In this document: positions 25,405 through 35,250 of the stretch, piece by piece
How the letters are laid out: each line of letters starts with the position of its first letter
Position numbering within the stretch: the first letter of the stretch is position 1
NCBI GenBank assembly: GCA_019638185.1
Contig: JAHBUH010000001.1
Location: forward strand, 62,001 to 126,000
Source of the DNA: Leadbetterella sp.
GTDB taxonomy: Bacteria; Bacteroidota; Bacteroidia; Cytophagales; Spirosomataceae
DNA length: 64,000 bases
Reading direction: 5' to 3'
The notes under the pieces: generated by a model
What the model saw: only the letters and a program-made list of their open reading frames with translations
Told to the model about the DNA's origin: nothing
Databases searched by the model: none
Made by a program: the position numbers and the translations under genes

Positions 25405-27789
25405 ATGATACGAAACTATTTCAAAATTGCTTTTCGCAGCCTTGTACGCAGCAAGGGCTACAGCGCCATCAATGTAGGCGGGCTGGCTGTGGGTATGGCG
25501 GTGGCCATGCTGATCGGCCTGTGGGTGCACGATGAATTGACATTCAATCAATACCATCAGAATTATAACCGCATCGTGCAGGTCATGCAGCATGCCAACT
25601 TTAATGGTAAGATAAGTACGCAGGTATCTAACCCGGCCGCTATGGGTCCGGAGATCCGTGCGCGGTACGGCAGCGACTTCAAGCATGTGCTCCAGGCTTC
25701 CTGGCAGGGAGAGCACATGATCTCGGTGGGCGATAAGCACCTGATGCAGGAAGGAATGTTTTTTGAACCCGGTGCACCGGATATGCTGTCGCTCAAAATG
25801 TTGAAAGGAACCCGTGCCGGATTAAAAGACGCTCATTCCATCTTTCTTTCCGCCTCAGCAGCAGAAGCTATATTCGGGAAGGAAGATCCCCTTTATAAAA
25901 CCATACGGTTGGATAAGCTCCATGAGGTAAAAGTGACCGGAGTCTATGAAGATCTTCCGGAGAATACCACGTTCAGGGCCGTTAAAATCATGATGCCCTG
26001 GGACTTGTGGGTTGTTCAGAACCCCTGGGTGAAAACCATGAGCAGCCCGTGGTCAAGTAACTTTTCCCAGACATTTGCCCAGCTGGCCGATAACGCAGAC
26101 CTGAGCCGGGTTTCTGCTAAAATTAAAAATGTAAAGCGGGACAATGTAGGTGAAAGCGAAAAAAAATACCAGTGGGTGGTTTTCCTGCACCCCATGAGCA
26201 AATGGAAGCTGTATAGTGAATTCAAAGACGGGATAAATACGGGCGGGAGTATCCGCTACGTGAAGCTGTTCAGCCTGATAGGCCTGTTTGTTTTGTTGCT
26301 GGCCTGTATCAACTTTATGAACCTGAGCACTGCCAGAAGTGAAAAGCGGGCGAAAGAAGTAGGAATCCGGAAAACGGTAGGTTCATTCCGCTGGCAACTT
26401 ATAGGTCGTTTTTTTGCAGAATCCTATGTGATCGTGCTGCTGGCCTTTATCCTCTCATTGCTGTTGGTTATCATCCTTTTACCCCTCTTTAACGAGATAG
26501 CTGGGAAAAAAATGGAACTCCCCTGGCAGCATCCTTTCTTCTGGCTGATCAGCCTGGCGTTCATGTGGATCACCGGTTTGCTGGCCGGAAGTTACCCCGC
26601 GTTTTATCTGTCTTCTTTCCAGCCTTTAAAAGTGCTGAAAGGCACGTTTAAAGCTGGCCGGTTTGCCAGTGTGCCCCGCCGGGTTTTGGTAGTTGTCCAG
26701 TTTACGGTATCTGTCATACTGGTCATCGGCACCCTGATTGTGTATCAGCAGATCCGGTATGCCAAAAACCGGCCCATAGGGTATAACCGCAGTGGCCTGA
26801 TCAACCTGAGCATGCAGGAGGAAATAGGCAGGCATTTTGATGCCGTAAGGACTGAATTGCTCCAAACGGGAGCTATTGAATCGATGGCGGCCACCTACAG
26901 TCCGCTTACCAGTGCATGGAACACCAACGGCGGTTTTGAATGGGAGGGAAAAGACCCCAACCTGGCCGTTGATTTTCCCAACAGCGGCGTGTCTTACGAA
27001 TATGGCAAAACCATCCAATGGAAAATTAAGGTAGGTCGCGATTTTTCAAAGGAATTTGCCACCGATTCGGCCGCTTTTGTCATAAACCAATCTGCGGCAG
27101 ACTTTTTGGGAATGAAAGACCCCGTAGGCAAAACGCTGAGATGGAATAACCAGCCATACACCATCATCGGTGTGGTCAGCGACCTGTTGCAGGAATCACC
27201 TTTTTTCCCTGTTCGCCCATCGCTGTATCATATCCGTGACTATGCTGATCTGCCTAACCTGCTGATCCGGCTTAACCCGGACCGGAGCGTGACAGAATCC
27301 ATAAGCTCGATAGAAAGTGTCTGGAAAAAACATATTAAGGAAGCTCCTTTTGGCTACACGTTTGTTGACGAGGCTTTCGGAGATAAGTTCCGTTCAGAAG
27401 AGCGCATCGGGAAATTGTCGTCGTGGTTCGCCGTGCTGGCCATCTTTATCTCCTGTCTCGGGCTGTTTGGCATGGCCAGCTTCGTGGCTGAACAGCGCAC
27501 TAAGGAAATAGGCATCCGTAAGGTATTGGGGGCAAGCGTGGCAAACCTCTGGCGCCTGTTATCCGGAGAGTTTGTGTTACTGGTGTTATTGTCGTGCATT
27601 ATAGCTGTGCCGATAGCCTGGTATTATCTCAATGACTGGCTGGCCAATTACGATTACCGGATCAGTATCAGTTGGGTAGTTTTTGTCCTTGCCGCAGTTG
27701 CGGCCCTGCTGATCACCCTGGCTACGGTAAGCTGGCAGGCCATCAGGGCAGCCCTGGCCAACCCGGTGAAGAGTTTGAGAACGGAGTAA
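25405..27789 (+). CDS. ABC permease 3 of 14 (double-FtsX, MacB-PCD)
   Basis: A 794-residue member and the closest relative of permease 2 in the array. It is distinguished by MQHANFNGKISTQVSN in the first periplasmic domain and by a compact aromatic TM8 (ISWVVFVLAAVAALLITLATVSW). First coupling motif ACINFMNLSTARSEKRAKEV near residue 300, followed by TVGSFRWQ; second RTKEIGIRKVLGAS. It is bordered on both sides by class-A junctions (98-base spacer before, 125-base spacer after), and its start uses cga for Arg3, as do the other genes that follow class-A spacers. Its third residue onward reads NYFKIAFRSL rather than the usual AWRNL. Confidence 0.94.
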   Translation: MIRNYFKIAFRSLVRSKGYSAINVGGLAVGMAVAMLIGLWVHDELTFNQYHQNYNRIVQVMQHANFNGKISTQVSNPAAMGPEIRARYGSDFKHVLQASWQGEHMISVGDKHLMQEGMFFEPGAPDMLSLKMLKGTRAGLKDAHSIFLSASAAEAIFGKEDPLYKTIRLDKLHEVKVTGVYEDLPENTTFRAVKIMMPWDLWVVQNPWVKTMSSPWSSNFSQTFAQLADNADLSRVSAKIKNVKRDNVGESEKKYQWVVFLHPMSKWKLYSEFKDGINTGGSIRYVKLFSLIGLFVLLLACINFMNLSTARSEKRAKEVGIRKTVGSFRWQLIGRFFAESYVIVLLAFILSLLLVIILLPLFNEIAGKKMELPWQHPFFWLISLAFMWITGLLAGSYPAFYLSSFQPLKVLKGTFKAGRFASVPRRVLVVVQFTVSVILVIGTLIVYQQIRYAKNRPIGYNRSGLINLSMQEEIGRHFDAVRTELLQTGAIESMAATYSPLTSAWNTNGGFEWEGKDPNLAVDFPNSGVSYEYGKTIQWKIKVGRDFSKEFATDSAAFVINQSAADFLGMKDPVGKTLRWNNQPYTIIGVVSDLLQESPFFPVRPSLYHIRDYADLPNLLIRLNPDRSVTESISSIESVWKKHIKEAPFGYTFVDEAFGDKFRSEERIGKLSSWFAVLAIFISCLGLFGMASFVAEQRTKEIGIRKVLGASVANLWRLLSGEFVLLVLLSCIIAVPIAWYYLNDWLANYDYRISISWVVFVLAAVAALLITLATVSWQAIRAALANPVKSLRTE

Positions 27790-27836
27790 AAGTAAAGTCA
27801 TTTTTTCGTGAAGCCGTTTTTCCGGAAAGCAGAATA
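27772..27836 (+). repeat. 65-bp exact direct repeat, copy 2 (end of permease 3 and spacer)
   Basis: Identical to 25289-25353, including the stop codon context and the palindrome TTTCCGGAAA at 27819-27828. Identity ends at AGAATA; after that both spacers become A-rich but diverge. Confidence 0.9.
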
Positions 27837-27914
27837 AAACCCGTCAGAAAAACAAAAAAACGATTTTACGAAAAAACAAAAAAAGAAAGCACCCAAACGA
27901 AAAAGCTATAAACA

Positions 27915-30293
27915 ATGATTCGAAACTATTTCAAAATTGCGTGGCGGAACCTGAGGCGGGAAAGAGGGTTTGCATTTCTGAATATCAGCGGCCTGAGCAT
28001 AGGCATGGCGGCGGCTATCCTGATCCTTTTGTGGATTCAGAATGAAATGAGCATGAACCGCACTTTTCCTAAAACAGACCGCATATACCTGATGTATAAC
28101 CGCGATACCTTCAGTGGGGAGAAACATGCCTGGGGTACCACCCCGAAGGTGATGGCCGCTGTGCTGAAAAAAGATTACCCGGAGGTGGAGGACGCCGTGC
28201 GCGTGTCGTGGGCCAACTTCTTATTTACGGCAGGCGACAAGAAGCTGAATGAACAGGGCTTTTTTGTGGACAAGGGCTTCCTGGATATGTTTGACTACGA
28301 GATGCTGGAAGGAAACAGCACTACGGCACTGGATGCGGTAAACCACATCGTGCTTACCGAAAGCTACGCCAAAAAGCTGTTTGGTGAGGAGGATGCTATG
28401 GGAAAGACCGTTAAACTGGACAGCGCAGATATATTTACGGTCACGGGGGTGATGAAAGATTTTCCGAATACCACCCGGATCAACAGCCAGACCACGGTCA
28501 GTTACCTGCTGCCCTGGTCTTACATGAAAAAGCTGGGATGGGATGATGAATGGTGGGGAAATAACTCGGTTACCACCTATGCACTGCTGAAAGAGGGCGC
28601 ATCACCGGAACAGTTTAATGCAAAAGTAAGAACCGTTACCATAGACCACAGCCCGGAAAGTAACAAGGCCACCACCGAGGTGTTCGGCTACCCGCTCAGC
28701 CGCGTGTATCTCTATGGGAAAAGTGAAAACGGGCAGCTGACCGATGGTCGCATCGTGACGGTAAGGTTGTTTGCCGTCATTGCCATCTTTATCCTGCTGA
28801 TTGCCTGTATTAATTTTATGAACCTGAGCACGGCCCGCAGTGAAAAACGGGCCAAAGAAGTGGGTATTCGTAAAGTGGTGGGTGCCGGGAAGGCCTCGCT
28901 CATTGTACAGTTTATCGGTGAGAGTGTCCTGCTATCCCTCATGGCGGGCGTGCTGGCGGTGCTTATTGTGCAGCTCAGCCTGCCTTACTTTAATGACCTC
29001 GTGGGTAAGCAGCTGTTCCTGGACTACGGTAACCCGGCCTTCTGGGCACAGCTTACCGGTTTTATCCTCTTTACGGGTTTCCTGGCCGGCAGCTATCCGG
29101 CCTTCTTCCTGTCGTCATTCAGCCCCGTAAAAGTGCTTAAAGGCACTTTCAGAAGGGCTAAAGCCGCATTGGATCCGCGCAAGGTGCTGGTGGTGATCCA
29201 GTTTACCTTTGCCATCGTATTGATCATCTCTACGCTGATCATTCAGCGGCAGATCCGGCATGCCCAGAACCGGGAACTGGGCTATAATAAAAATGGCCTC
29301 ATCTATGTATCGCTTCAGGGCGATATCGGGAAACGCTATTCTTCCATTAAGCAGTCGCTGCTGGCCAGCGGATCCGTGGATGCTGTCACGAAATCCATGA
29401 GCCCCATTACCCAGCACTGGAGCGATAGCTGGGGATTCTCCTGGCCGGGCAGTACTCCGGAAGATGAAAAGCTGGATTTTATCCGGTTCAGCACGGACGG
29501 CGACTTTATGAAGGTCATGGGCACCCAGCTGGTAGAAGGCCGCGATATTGATGTTACACACCACGCCTCCGATTCCAGCGCCGTGCTCCTGAACGAGACC
29601 GCCGTAAAAAGAATGCGCTTAAAAGATCCCGTGGGGAAAATCATTACCAATGACGATGAAAAGTGGACTATCGTAGGCGTGGTGAAAGACTTTATCATCG
29701 CGTCTCCGTTTGAGCCGGTGGCTCCCATGATGATTAACGGCCCCTCGGCCTGGTTTAATGTGCTGCATATCCGCCTGAATCCGGACAGGGCTACGGCCGA
29801 TAACCTGGCCACCATCCAGAAGGTATTTGAACAGTTTAACCCGCATTACCCGTTTGAGTACCAGTTTGTAGACGAACAGTACGCCCTGAAATTTGACGAC
29901 ACCCGGCGTACGGGTACGCTGGCCAGCCTGTTTGCCCTCCTGACCATTATCATCTCCTGCCTGGGCCTTTTCGGGCTTTCCGCCTACATGGCAGCCAGCC
30001 GGGTGAAAGAAGTAGGCGTGCGGAAGGTGCTGGGTGCCAGTGTCCGGAATATCACCCTGCTGCTATCAAAAGACTTCCTGAAGCTGGTGATCATCGCCTT
30101 CGGCGTGGCAGCGCCCATCGCCTGGTATGTGATGAAGCAGTGGCTTGATGGGTATAATTACCGCATCTCTATCGAATGGTGGGTGTTTGCCGTTACGGGC
30201 ATCATTTCCCTGGTGATAGCCGGGCTGACGGTCAGCTTCCAGGCTATAAAAGCGGCGCTGACTAATCCGGTGAAATCATTAAGAACAGAATAG
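27915..30293 (+). CDS. ABC permease 4 of 14 (double-FtsX, MacB-PCD)
   Basis: A 792-residue member that groups with permease 12. Both have an LLWI(Q/H)(N/H)EMS segment after TM1, a TPK(V/P)MA motif with DYPEVE in the first domain, WWGNNSV/WQNNSV, and a Trp-rich stretch (MSPITQHWSDSWGFSWPG here) in the second domain. Its coupling motifs are ACINFMNLSTARSEKRAKEV and RVKEVGVRKVLGAS. It sits after a 125-base class-A spacer and is followed by a class-B junction. The start is atgattcga, the only ATT codon for Ile2 in the array. The separation of 4 and 12 by seven genes implies that paralogues have been shuffled rather than only tandemly duplicated. Confidence 0.94.
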   Translation: MIRNYFKIAWRNLRRERGFAFLNISGLSIGMAAAILILLWIQNEMSMNRTFPKTDRIYLMYNRDTFSGEKHAWGTTPKVMAAVLKKDYPEVEDAVRVSWANFLFTAGDKKLNEQGFFVDKGFLDMFDYEMLEGNSTTALDAVNHIVLTESYAKKLFGEEDAMGKTVKLDSADIFTVTGVMKDFPNTTRINSQTTVSYLLPWSYMKKLGWDDEWWGNNSVTTYALLKEGASPEQFNAKVRTVTIDHSPESNKATTEVFGYPLSRVYLYGKSENGQLTDGRIVTVRLFAVIAIFILLIACINFMNLSTARSEKRAKEVGIRKVVGAGKASLIVQFIGESVLLSLMAGVLAVLIVQLSLPYFNDLVGKQLFLDYGNPAFWAQLTGFILFTGFLAGSYPAFFLSSFSPVKVLKGTFRRAKAALDPRKVLVVIQFTFAIVLIISTLIIQRQIRHAQNRELGYNKNGLIYVSLQGDIGKRYSSIKQSLLASGSVDAVTKSMSPITQHWSDSWGFSWPGSTPEDEKLDFIRFSTDGDFMKVMGTQLVEGRDIDVTHHASDSSAVLLNETAVKRMRLKDPVGKIITNDDEKWTIVGVVKDFIIASPFEPVAPMMINGPSAWFNVLHIRLNPDRATADNLATIQKVFEQFNPHYPFEYQFVDEQYALKFDDTRRTGTLASLFALLTIIISCLGLFGLSAYMAASRVKEVGVRKVLGASVRNITLLLSKDFLKLVIIAFGVAAPIAWYVMKQWLDGYNYRISIEWWVFAVTGIISLVIAGLTVSFQAIKAALTNPVKSLRTE

Positions 30294-30334
30294 CTATTAG
30301 CCTTCAGTAAGCTGATAGCGCAAAACTAAAAAAT

Positions 30335-32686
30335 ATGATACGTAATTATTTCAAAATCGCCTGGCGGAACCTGCTTCGCGATAAAGGCTTTTCGTTAATC
30401 AACCTGCTTGGGTTAACCATTGGCATTACCTGCACCATTCTCATTTCTTTATGGGTACAGGATGAATTGGCATATAATAAGTTTCATAAAAACTATGATA
30501 CTATTTACCAGGTCATTGCTAACCGCGATTTTAATAACCAGGTGTTTACCGACAGAAGTATGGTGCTACCGCTTGCGGCTGAACTTGAACGTAGCTCTCC
30601 ACTTATAAAGCATGCCGCGGTTACCACTCACCCCCAGCCCCGGGTGCTTACACACGACAACGTTAAACTAAAAAAAGAGGGGTATACGGTAAGTGAACAT
30701 TATTTCGACCTGTTCCCGTGGGAATTTATAAAGGGCAATGCCGCAACCGCTTTGAAAGAGCCCAACTCTATTGTGCTGACAGCATCCGCTGCAAAAGCAT
30801 TTTTCGGCATACAGGATCCCATTAACAAGGTGTTACGTTTCGATAATGACCGTGATGTAAAGGTTACGGGTGTATTAAAGGACATACCCGGCAACTCTAC
30901 CTTTCAGTTTGACTGGCTTACACCGTTTAATTATAATGACCCGCATACAAAACGTTCTATGAACGAATGGGTAAATTCTTCATGGAATGTATTTATACAA
31001 ACTGTTCCGAATGCTGACACAGCTATGCTGAACAAAAGCATTACTCAGCTAAAGAGATCGCATGGTAACGATGATATCAGCAGTTATTTTGTGTTTCCTA
31101 TGAGCCGCTGGCGCCTTTACAGTGATTTTAACCAGGGTATAAACACCGGCGGTATGATAGAATATGTACGCCTGTTTTCTATGGTAGCGGTGATTATTTT
31201 ATTGATAGCCTGTATCAACTTCATGAACCTGTCAACCGCAAGAAGCGAAAAACGTGCAAAAGAAGTAGGTATCCGGAAAACACTGGGTTCAGGCAAAAAA
31301 CAACTGATTCTGCAATTCTTTCTTGAGTCAATGATATTGACGCTGATTGCTTTCGTGCTCGCTGTAGCAACGGTAGTGTTACTGCTACCCTCATTTAATT
31401 TACTTATAAACAAGCATATTTCGCTGAATGTTTCCGGGCCTATATTCTGGCTGGGGGCGGTTGGAATTATTTTGTTTACCGGGTTGGTAGCTGGAAGTTA
31501 CCCGGCATTATATCTTTCTTCATTCAACCCGGTTCGGGTTTTGAAAGGTTCATTCGCAGCCGGGAAAAGAACAATATTGCCAAGGCATGTACTGGTGGTA
31601 TCGCAATTCGTAATTTCTATTCTTCTCATTTCGGCAACCATTATTGTGTACCGCCAGATAGAGCATGTAAAAGATCGTGACATGGGATACAACCCCGATA
31701 ATCTTATCATGATACCGTCAACGCCGGATACAGATAAAAGTTTTGCTGTGATAAAACAAGAATTGCTTGCAACCCGTATGATCAGCAACGTTACAAGAAC
31801 ATCATCTCCGATAACAGAAGTGTGGTGGAATACCGGCGCTCCTGATTATGATGGCAAGCCGGCTGATGCTCAGATTATCATGGGGGGATTGGGCGTTGAT
31901 GTTGACTTCAGCAAAACCATGAACATTAAAATGCTTGAGGGCCGGGACTTCTCCGGCACACCTTCAGATTCTGCCTCCATGATTTTGAATAAAGCGGCCG
32001 TTGATGCCATGCAACTGCAAAACCCGGTTGGCAGGCAAATGCGCTATGGAAGAACCTACACCGTTATCGGAGTTTCAGATAATGTAATCATGACTTCGCC
32101 TTTTGAACCAGCGTATCCCATGATGATCGTGTATGATCCCATCAGGTCTTCCATGAATACCCTCCGTTTAAAAGAAGGAATAATGCCGCAAAAAGCGATT
32201 GCAGCCATTGAAACCATTTTTAAAAAATATAACCCTGCTGTGCCTTTTGAGTACAAGTTTGTGGACCAGGAATTTCAAAAGAAATTTCTGACCGAAGAGC
32301 TCATCAGCAAACTCACGAATATTTTTGCAGGTCTTGCTATTTTTATTTGCTGCATTGGCCTGGCGGGCCTGGCATCGTTTACCATCGAAAAACGCTTCAA
32401 AGAAATCGGTATCCGCAAAGTATTGGGCGCCACCGTGCGGCAATTGCTCCTGCTTATTTCAAAAGATTTCTTAAAGCTGGTATTGATTGCGTTTGTTATT
32501 GCCACACCATTGGCATGGTGGCTTATGCACAACTGGCTGGAAAAATATACCTACCGTATTGATATTAGTATCTGGCTGTTTGGAATTGTAGGTACGTTGG
32601 TTTTACTACTGGCATTAGTGGTAGTTAGCTTAAATACCATAAAAGCGGCGAGGACAAACCCGGTGAAAAGTTTAAGAACAGAATAG
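30335..32686 (+). CDS. ABC permease 5 of 14, low-GC member (double-FtsX, MacB-PCD)
   Basis: At 783 residues this is the shortest permease in the array. The fold and motifs are standard: ACINFMNLSTARSEKRAKEV followed by GIRKTLGSGKKQ, and RFKEIGIRKVLGATV. The base composition is not: the blocks 31321-31380, 31381-31440 and 32221-32280 have 27, 23 and 21 G/C of 60, against 32 of 60 at 33721-33780 in permease 6 and 26 and 25 of 60 in the segments of permeases 2 and 4 matching the last block. It favours A/T-ending codons such as aaa, gaa, att and ttt. The ends still match the local junction type (atgatacgtaattatttc; ttaagaacagaatag). This suggests the body of the gene was acquired or replaced from a lower-GC relative while the junctions stayed local. 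Permeases 2 and 3 are its nearest mates in the second domain (SSPITEVWWNTG). Confidence 0.93.
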   Translation: MIRNYFKIAWRNLLRDKGFSLINLLGLTIGITCTILISLWVQDELAYNKFHKNYDTIYQVIANRDFNNQVFTDRSMVLPLAAELERSSPLIKHAAVTTHPQPRVLTHDNVKLKKEGYTVSEHYFDLFPWEFIKGNAATALKEPNSIVLTASAAKAFFGIQDPINKVLRFDNDRDVKVTGVLKDIPGNSTFQFDWLTPFNYNDPHTKRSMNEWVNSSWNVFIQTVPNADTAMLNKSITQLKRSHGNDDISSYFVFPMSRWRLYSDFNQGINTGGMIEYVRLFSMVAVIILLIACINFMNLSTARSEKRAKEVGIRKTLGSGKKQLILQFFLESMILTLIAFVLAVATVVLLLPSFNLLINKHISLNVSGPIFWLGAVGIILFTGLVAGSYPALYLSSFNPVRVLKGSFAAGKRTILPRHVLVVSQFVISILLISATIIVYRQIEHVKDRDMGYNPDNLIMIPSTPDTDKSFAVIKQELLATRMISNVTRTSSPITEVWWNTGAPDYDGKPADAQIIMGGLGVDVDFSKTMNIKMLEGRDFSGTPSDSASMILNKAAVDAMQLQNPVGRQMRYGRTYTVIGVSDNVIMTSPFEPAYPMMIVYDPIRSSMNTLRLKEGIMPQKAIAAIETIFKKYNPAVPFEYKFVDQEFQKKFLTEELISKLTNIFAGLAIFICCIGLAGLASFTIEKRFKEIGIRKVLGATVRQLLLLISKDFLKLVLIAFVIATPLAWWLMHNWLEKYTYRIDISIWLFGIVGTLVLLLALVVVSLNTIKAARTNPVKSLRTE

Positions 32687-32702
32687 CTTAAACCTAAAAA
32701 CT

Positions 32703-35126
32703 ATGATACGTAACTATTTTAAAATCGCCTGGCGGAACCTCGTCAAAAATAAAGGATATTCGGCCATCAATATCCTGGGGCTGGCCATCGGGATGGCCGT
32801 GTGCCTTCTGATTATGCTTTTTGTACAGCATGAGCTCAGCTATGACCGGTACCATGCTCACGCCGACCGGATTTACCGGGCCGATACCGAGATCAAATTC
32901 GGGAATAACCACCTGGATCTGGCGTCTGCTAACACGGTTCTCGGGGAAACGGCTAAAAAAGAAATCCCTGCCGTGGAAGACTATGTGCGTATCCGGTGGG
33001 CCAATGGGCTGCTGATCAAAAAAGACCATGAAAATATTCGCGAAAGCCAGGTGGCCTATGCCGATAACTCGCTTTTCTCCATTTTTTCCTTCCCCTTCCT
33101 GGACGGTGACCCCAAAACTGCCCTTGCCGATCCCAATTCCCTGGTAATCAGTGAGTCTGTAGCCCTGAAATACTTTAATTCCACGCAGGTGGCCGGTAAA
33201 ACCCTTACGGTTAATGATACCCGGGAGCGTAAGGTCACAGGCGTGATTAAAGACATCCCGGAAAACACTCATTTCCGGTTCACTATGTTCATCCCCATGT
33301 CAGAAGATGAATACTCAAAAGAAAAAATGTGGGCAGGTAACCAAAACTACAATACCTACTTACTGGTCCATCCGGGCACGGATGTAAAACGCCTTCAGGC
33401 TGACCTTAACCACATGCTGGAGAGACACCTGGATTCAGATCTTCAACAGATTTTCGGGAAGTCGGTGGCCGAATTTAAGTCCCAGGGCGACTACTTTAAC
33501 GCATCCCTTATGCCGCTCACGGATATCCATCTCCATTCCAATAAGACAGGGGAGCTGTACGGCGGCGGAAGTCTCCAGTATGTTTATGTATTTTCTGCCA
33601 TTGCCCTCTTTATCCTGGTGATCGCCTGCATTAACTTCATGAACCTGGCCACGGCCCGGATGGCAGGGCGCGCTAGAGAAGTGGGCCTGCGTAAAAGCAT
33701 AGGAGCGCTCCGGAGCAGCCTTATCCTGCAGTTCCTGTCGGAGTCGATGCTCACCGTTATTTTTTCCATGGCGCTGGCGGTAGGCCTGGTCCTGCTGACC
33801 CTGCCTGTATTTAACCAGCTGGCCGATAAGCAGCTTCAGGCTACTTTCCTGACCCGGCCGGAGGTGATCTTCCTCTTGGCAGCGCTTACCCTCCTGGTAG
33901 GGGTGTTAGCGGGGGCTTACCCGGCCTTTTATTTTTCCGGATTCCAGCCGGTAAAAGTACTGAAGGGCGCTATGGGTACCAGCTTTAAAAAATCGTTGCT
34001 ACGCAATGGCCTGGTGGTTTTCCAGTTTACGGCTTCTATGGTGCTGATTGTGGGGACTATCGTCATCTATCGGCAGATGGATTATATCCGGAAAAAAGAC
34101 ATCGGGTATAACCGGGAGCAAATGCTGGTGATCAATAATACGGATCAGCTGGGTGACCGCACCCAAAGCTTCAAAAATGACCTGCTGGGTATGTCCGGGG
34201 TGAAAAACATCACCGTAACAGGCTTTTTGCCTACTAACTATTACCGGAGTAATCAATCTTTTTTTCCTACACCGGCCCTGGATCTCAAAGGAGCCATCTC
34301 CATGCAGCAGTGGGAGGTGGACGAAAACTACGTTCCTACCATGAACATGAAAATTACGGAGGGCCGGAACTTTGATAAGACCATGGGTACCGAAACCCAC
34401 GCCATCATCCTCAATGAGGCCGCGGCCCGTTTCCTGGGAGGGAAAGTACTAAACAGGCTCCTTTACAATATCGAAGACGAAAAAACGGGGGCTTTACAGA
34501 TCTTTAAGGTCATCGGCGTAGTAAAAGATTTTAATTTCTCATCGCTGCGGGAAGAAGTGAAACCCCTGGCGCTGCTCTATAAAAACCATAACGGGGCCAT
34601 GACGGTGCGCTTACAAAGCAGTAGCCTGCCCGCCCTGATGAAGCAGATAAAAGACCGGTGGAGCGCGTACTCGCCGGGCCTGCCGTTTGAGTACAGCTTC
34701 ATGAATGATGATTTTAACAGCTTCTACAAGGGGGAGGAAAAGATAGCCGACATTTTCACCGTTTTTGCCTCCCTGGCTTTGTTTATCGGCTGCATGGGGC
34801 TGTTCGGGCTGGCTACTTTCACCGCTGAGCAGCGCACCAAGGAAATCGGTATACGAAAAGTGCTGGGGGCCAGTTCGGCGGCCATCGTGACGTTATTATC
34901 CAAAGACTTTCTGAGGCTGGTGCTCATCGCCCTGTTCATTGCCGGCCCGCTGGCTTACTATTTCATGAATCATTGGCTGCAGGATTTTGCGTACCGGACT
35001 AAGATAGAGTGGTGGATGTTTGCCGCAGCCGGACTGACCACGGGGATAATTGCGTTATTGACGGTGAGCTGGCAGGCCATTAAAGCTGCGCTGGCTAACC
35101 CGGTGAAGAGTTTGAGAACGGAATGA
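32703..35126 (+). CDS. ABC permease 6 of 14 (double-FtsX, MacB-PCD)
   Basis: An 807-residue member. The first coupling segment is ACINFMNLATARMAGRAREVGLRKSIGALRSS, here cited in parts: MAGRARE replaces the SEKRAKE of the majority, so the predicted ATPase-contact helix differs. The second periplasmic domain holds an insertion around FFPTPALDLKGAISMQQWEV. The second coupling motif is consensus (RTKEIGIRKVLGAS). It starts only 16 bases after permease 5, and it ends in tga within a class-A junction, followed by a 124-base spacer. Likely co-translated with permease 5. Confidence 0.94.
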   Translation: MIRNYFKIAWRNLVKNKGYSAINILGLAIGMAVCLLIMLFVQHELSYDRYHAHADRIYRADTEIKFGNNHLDLASANTVLGETAKKEIPAVEDYVRIRWANGLLIKKDHENIRESQVAYADNSLFSIFSFPFLDGDPKTALADPNSLVISESVALKYFNSTQVAGKTLTVNDTRERKVTGVIKDIPENTHFRFTMFIPMSEDEYSKEKMWAGNQNYNTYLLVHPGTDVKRLQADLNHMLERHLDSDLQQIFGKSVAEFKSQGDYFNASLMPLTDIHLHSNKTGELYGGGSLQYVYVFSAIALFILVIACINFMNLATARMAGRAREVGLRKSIGALRSSLILQFLSESMLTVIFSMALAVGLVLLTLPVFNQLADKQLQATFLTRPEVIFLLAALTLLVGVLAGAYPAFYFSGFQPVKVLKGAMGTSFKKSLLRNGLVVFQFTASMVLIVGTIVIYRQMDYIRKKDIGYNREQMLVINNTDQLGDRTQSFKNDLLGMSGVKNITVTGFLPTNYYRSNQSFFPTPALDLKGAISMQQWEVDENYVPTMNMKITEGRNFDKTMGTETHAIILNEAAARFLGGKVLNRLLYNIEDEKTGALQIFKVIGVVKDFNFSSLREEVKPLALLYKNHNGAMTVRLQSSSLPALMKQIKDRWSAYSPGLPFEYSFMNDDFNSFYKGEEKIADIFTVFASLALFIGCMGLFGLATFTAEQRTKEIGIRKVLGASSAAIVTLLSKDFLRLVLIALFIAGPLAYYFMNHWLQDFAYRTKIEWWMFAAAGLTTGIIALLTVSWQAIKAALANPVKSLRTE

Positions 35127-35250
35127 AGGTAAAGTTGTGATTTTGTGATTTCGTAAAGTCGTTTTTTTGTAAAGTTGTTTTTCCCAAAAGCAGATACAGC
35201 CCGTCAAAAAAACAAAAAAACAAAAGCACCCAAACAAAAAAACAAAAACC
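35127..35250 (+). repeat. Class-A intergenic spacer, variant form
   Basis: A 124-base spacer built from short repeated words (GTAAAGTTGT, GTAAAGTCGT) and then an A-rich run up to the next ATG. It shares TTCCCAAAAGCAG with the spacer at 49581-49673 and the CCCGTCA...AAAACAAAAAAAC portion with the spacer after permease 3. No TAnnTTTG box is seen, so it does not look like an internal promoter. Confidence 0.6.
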
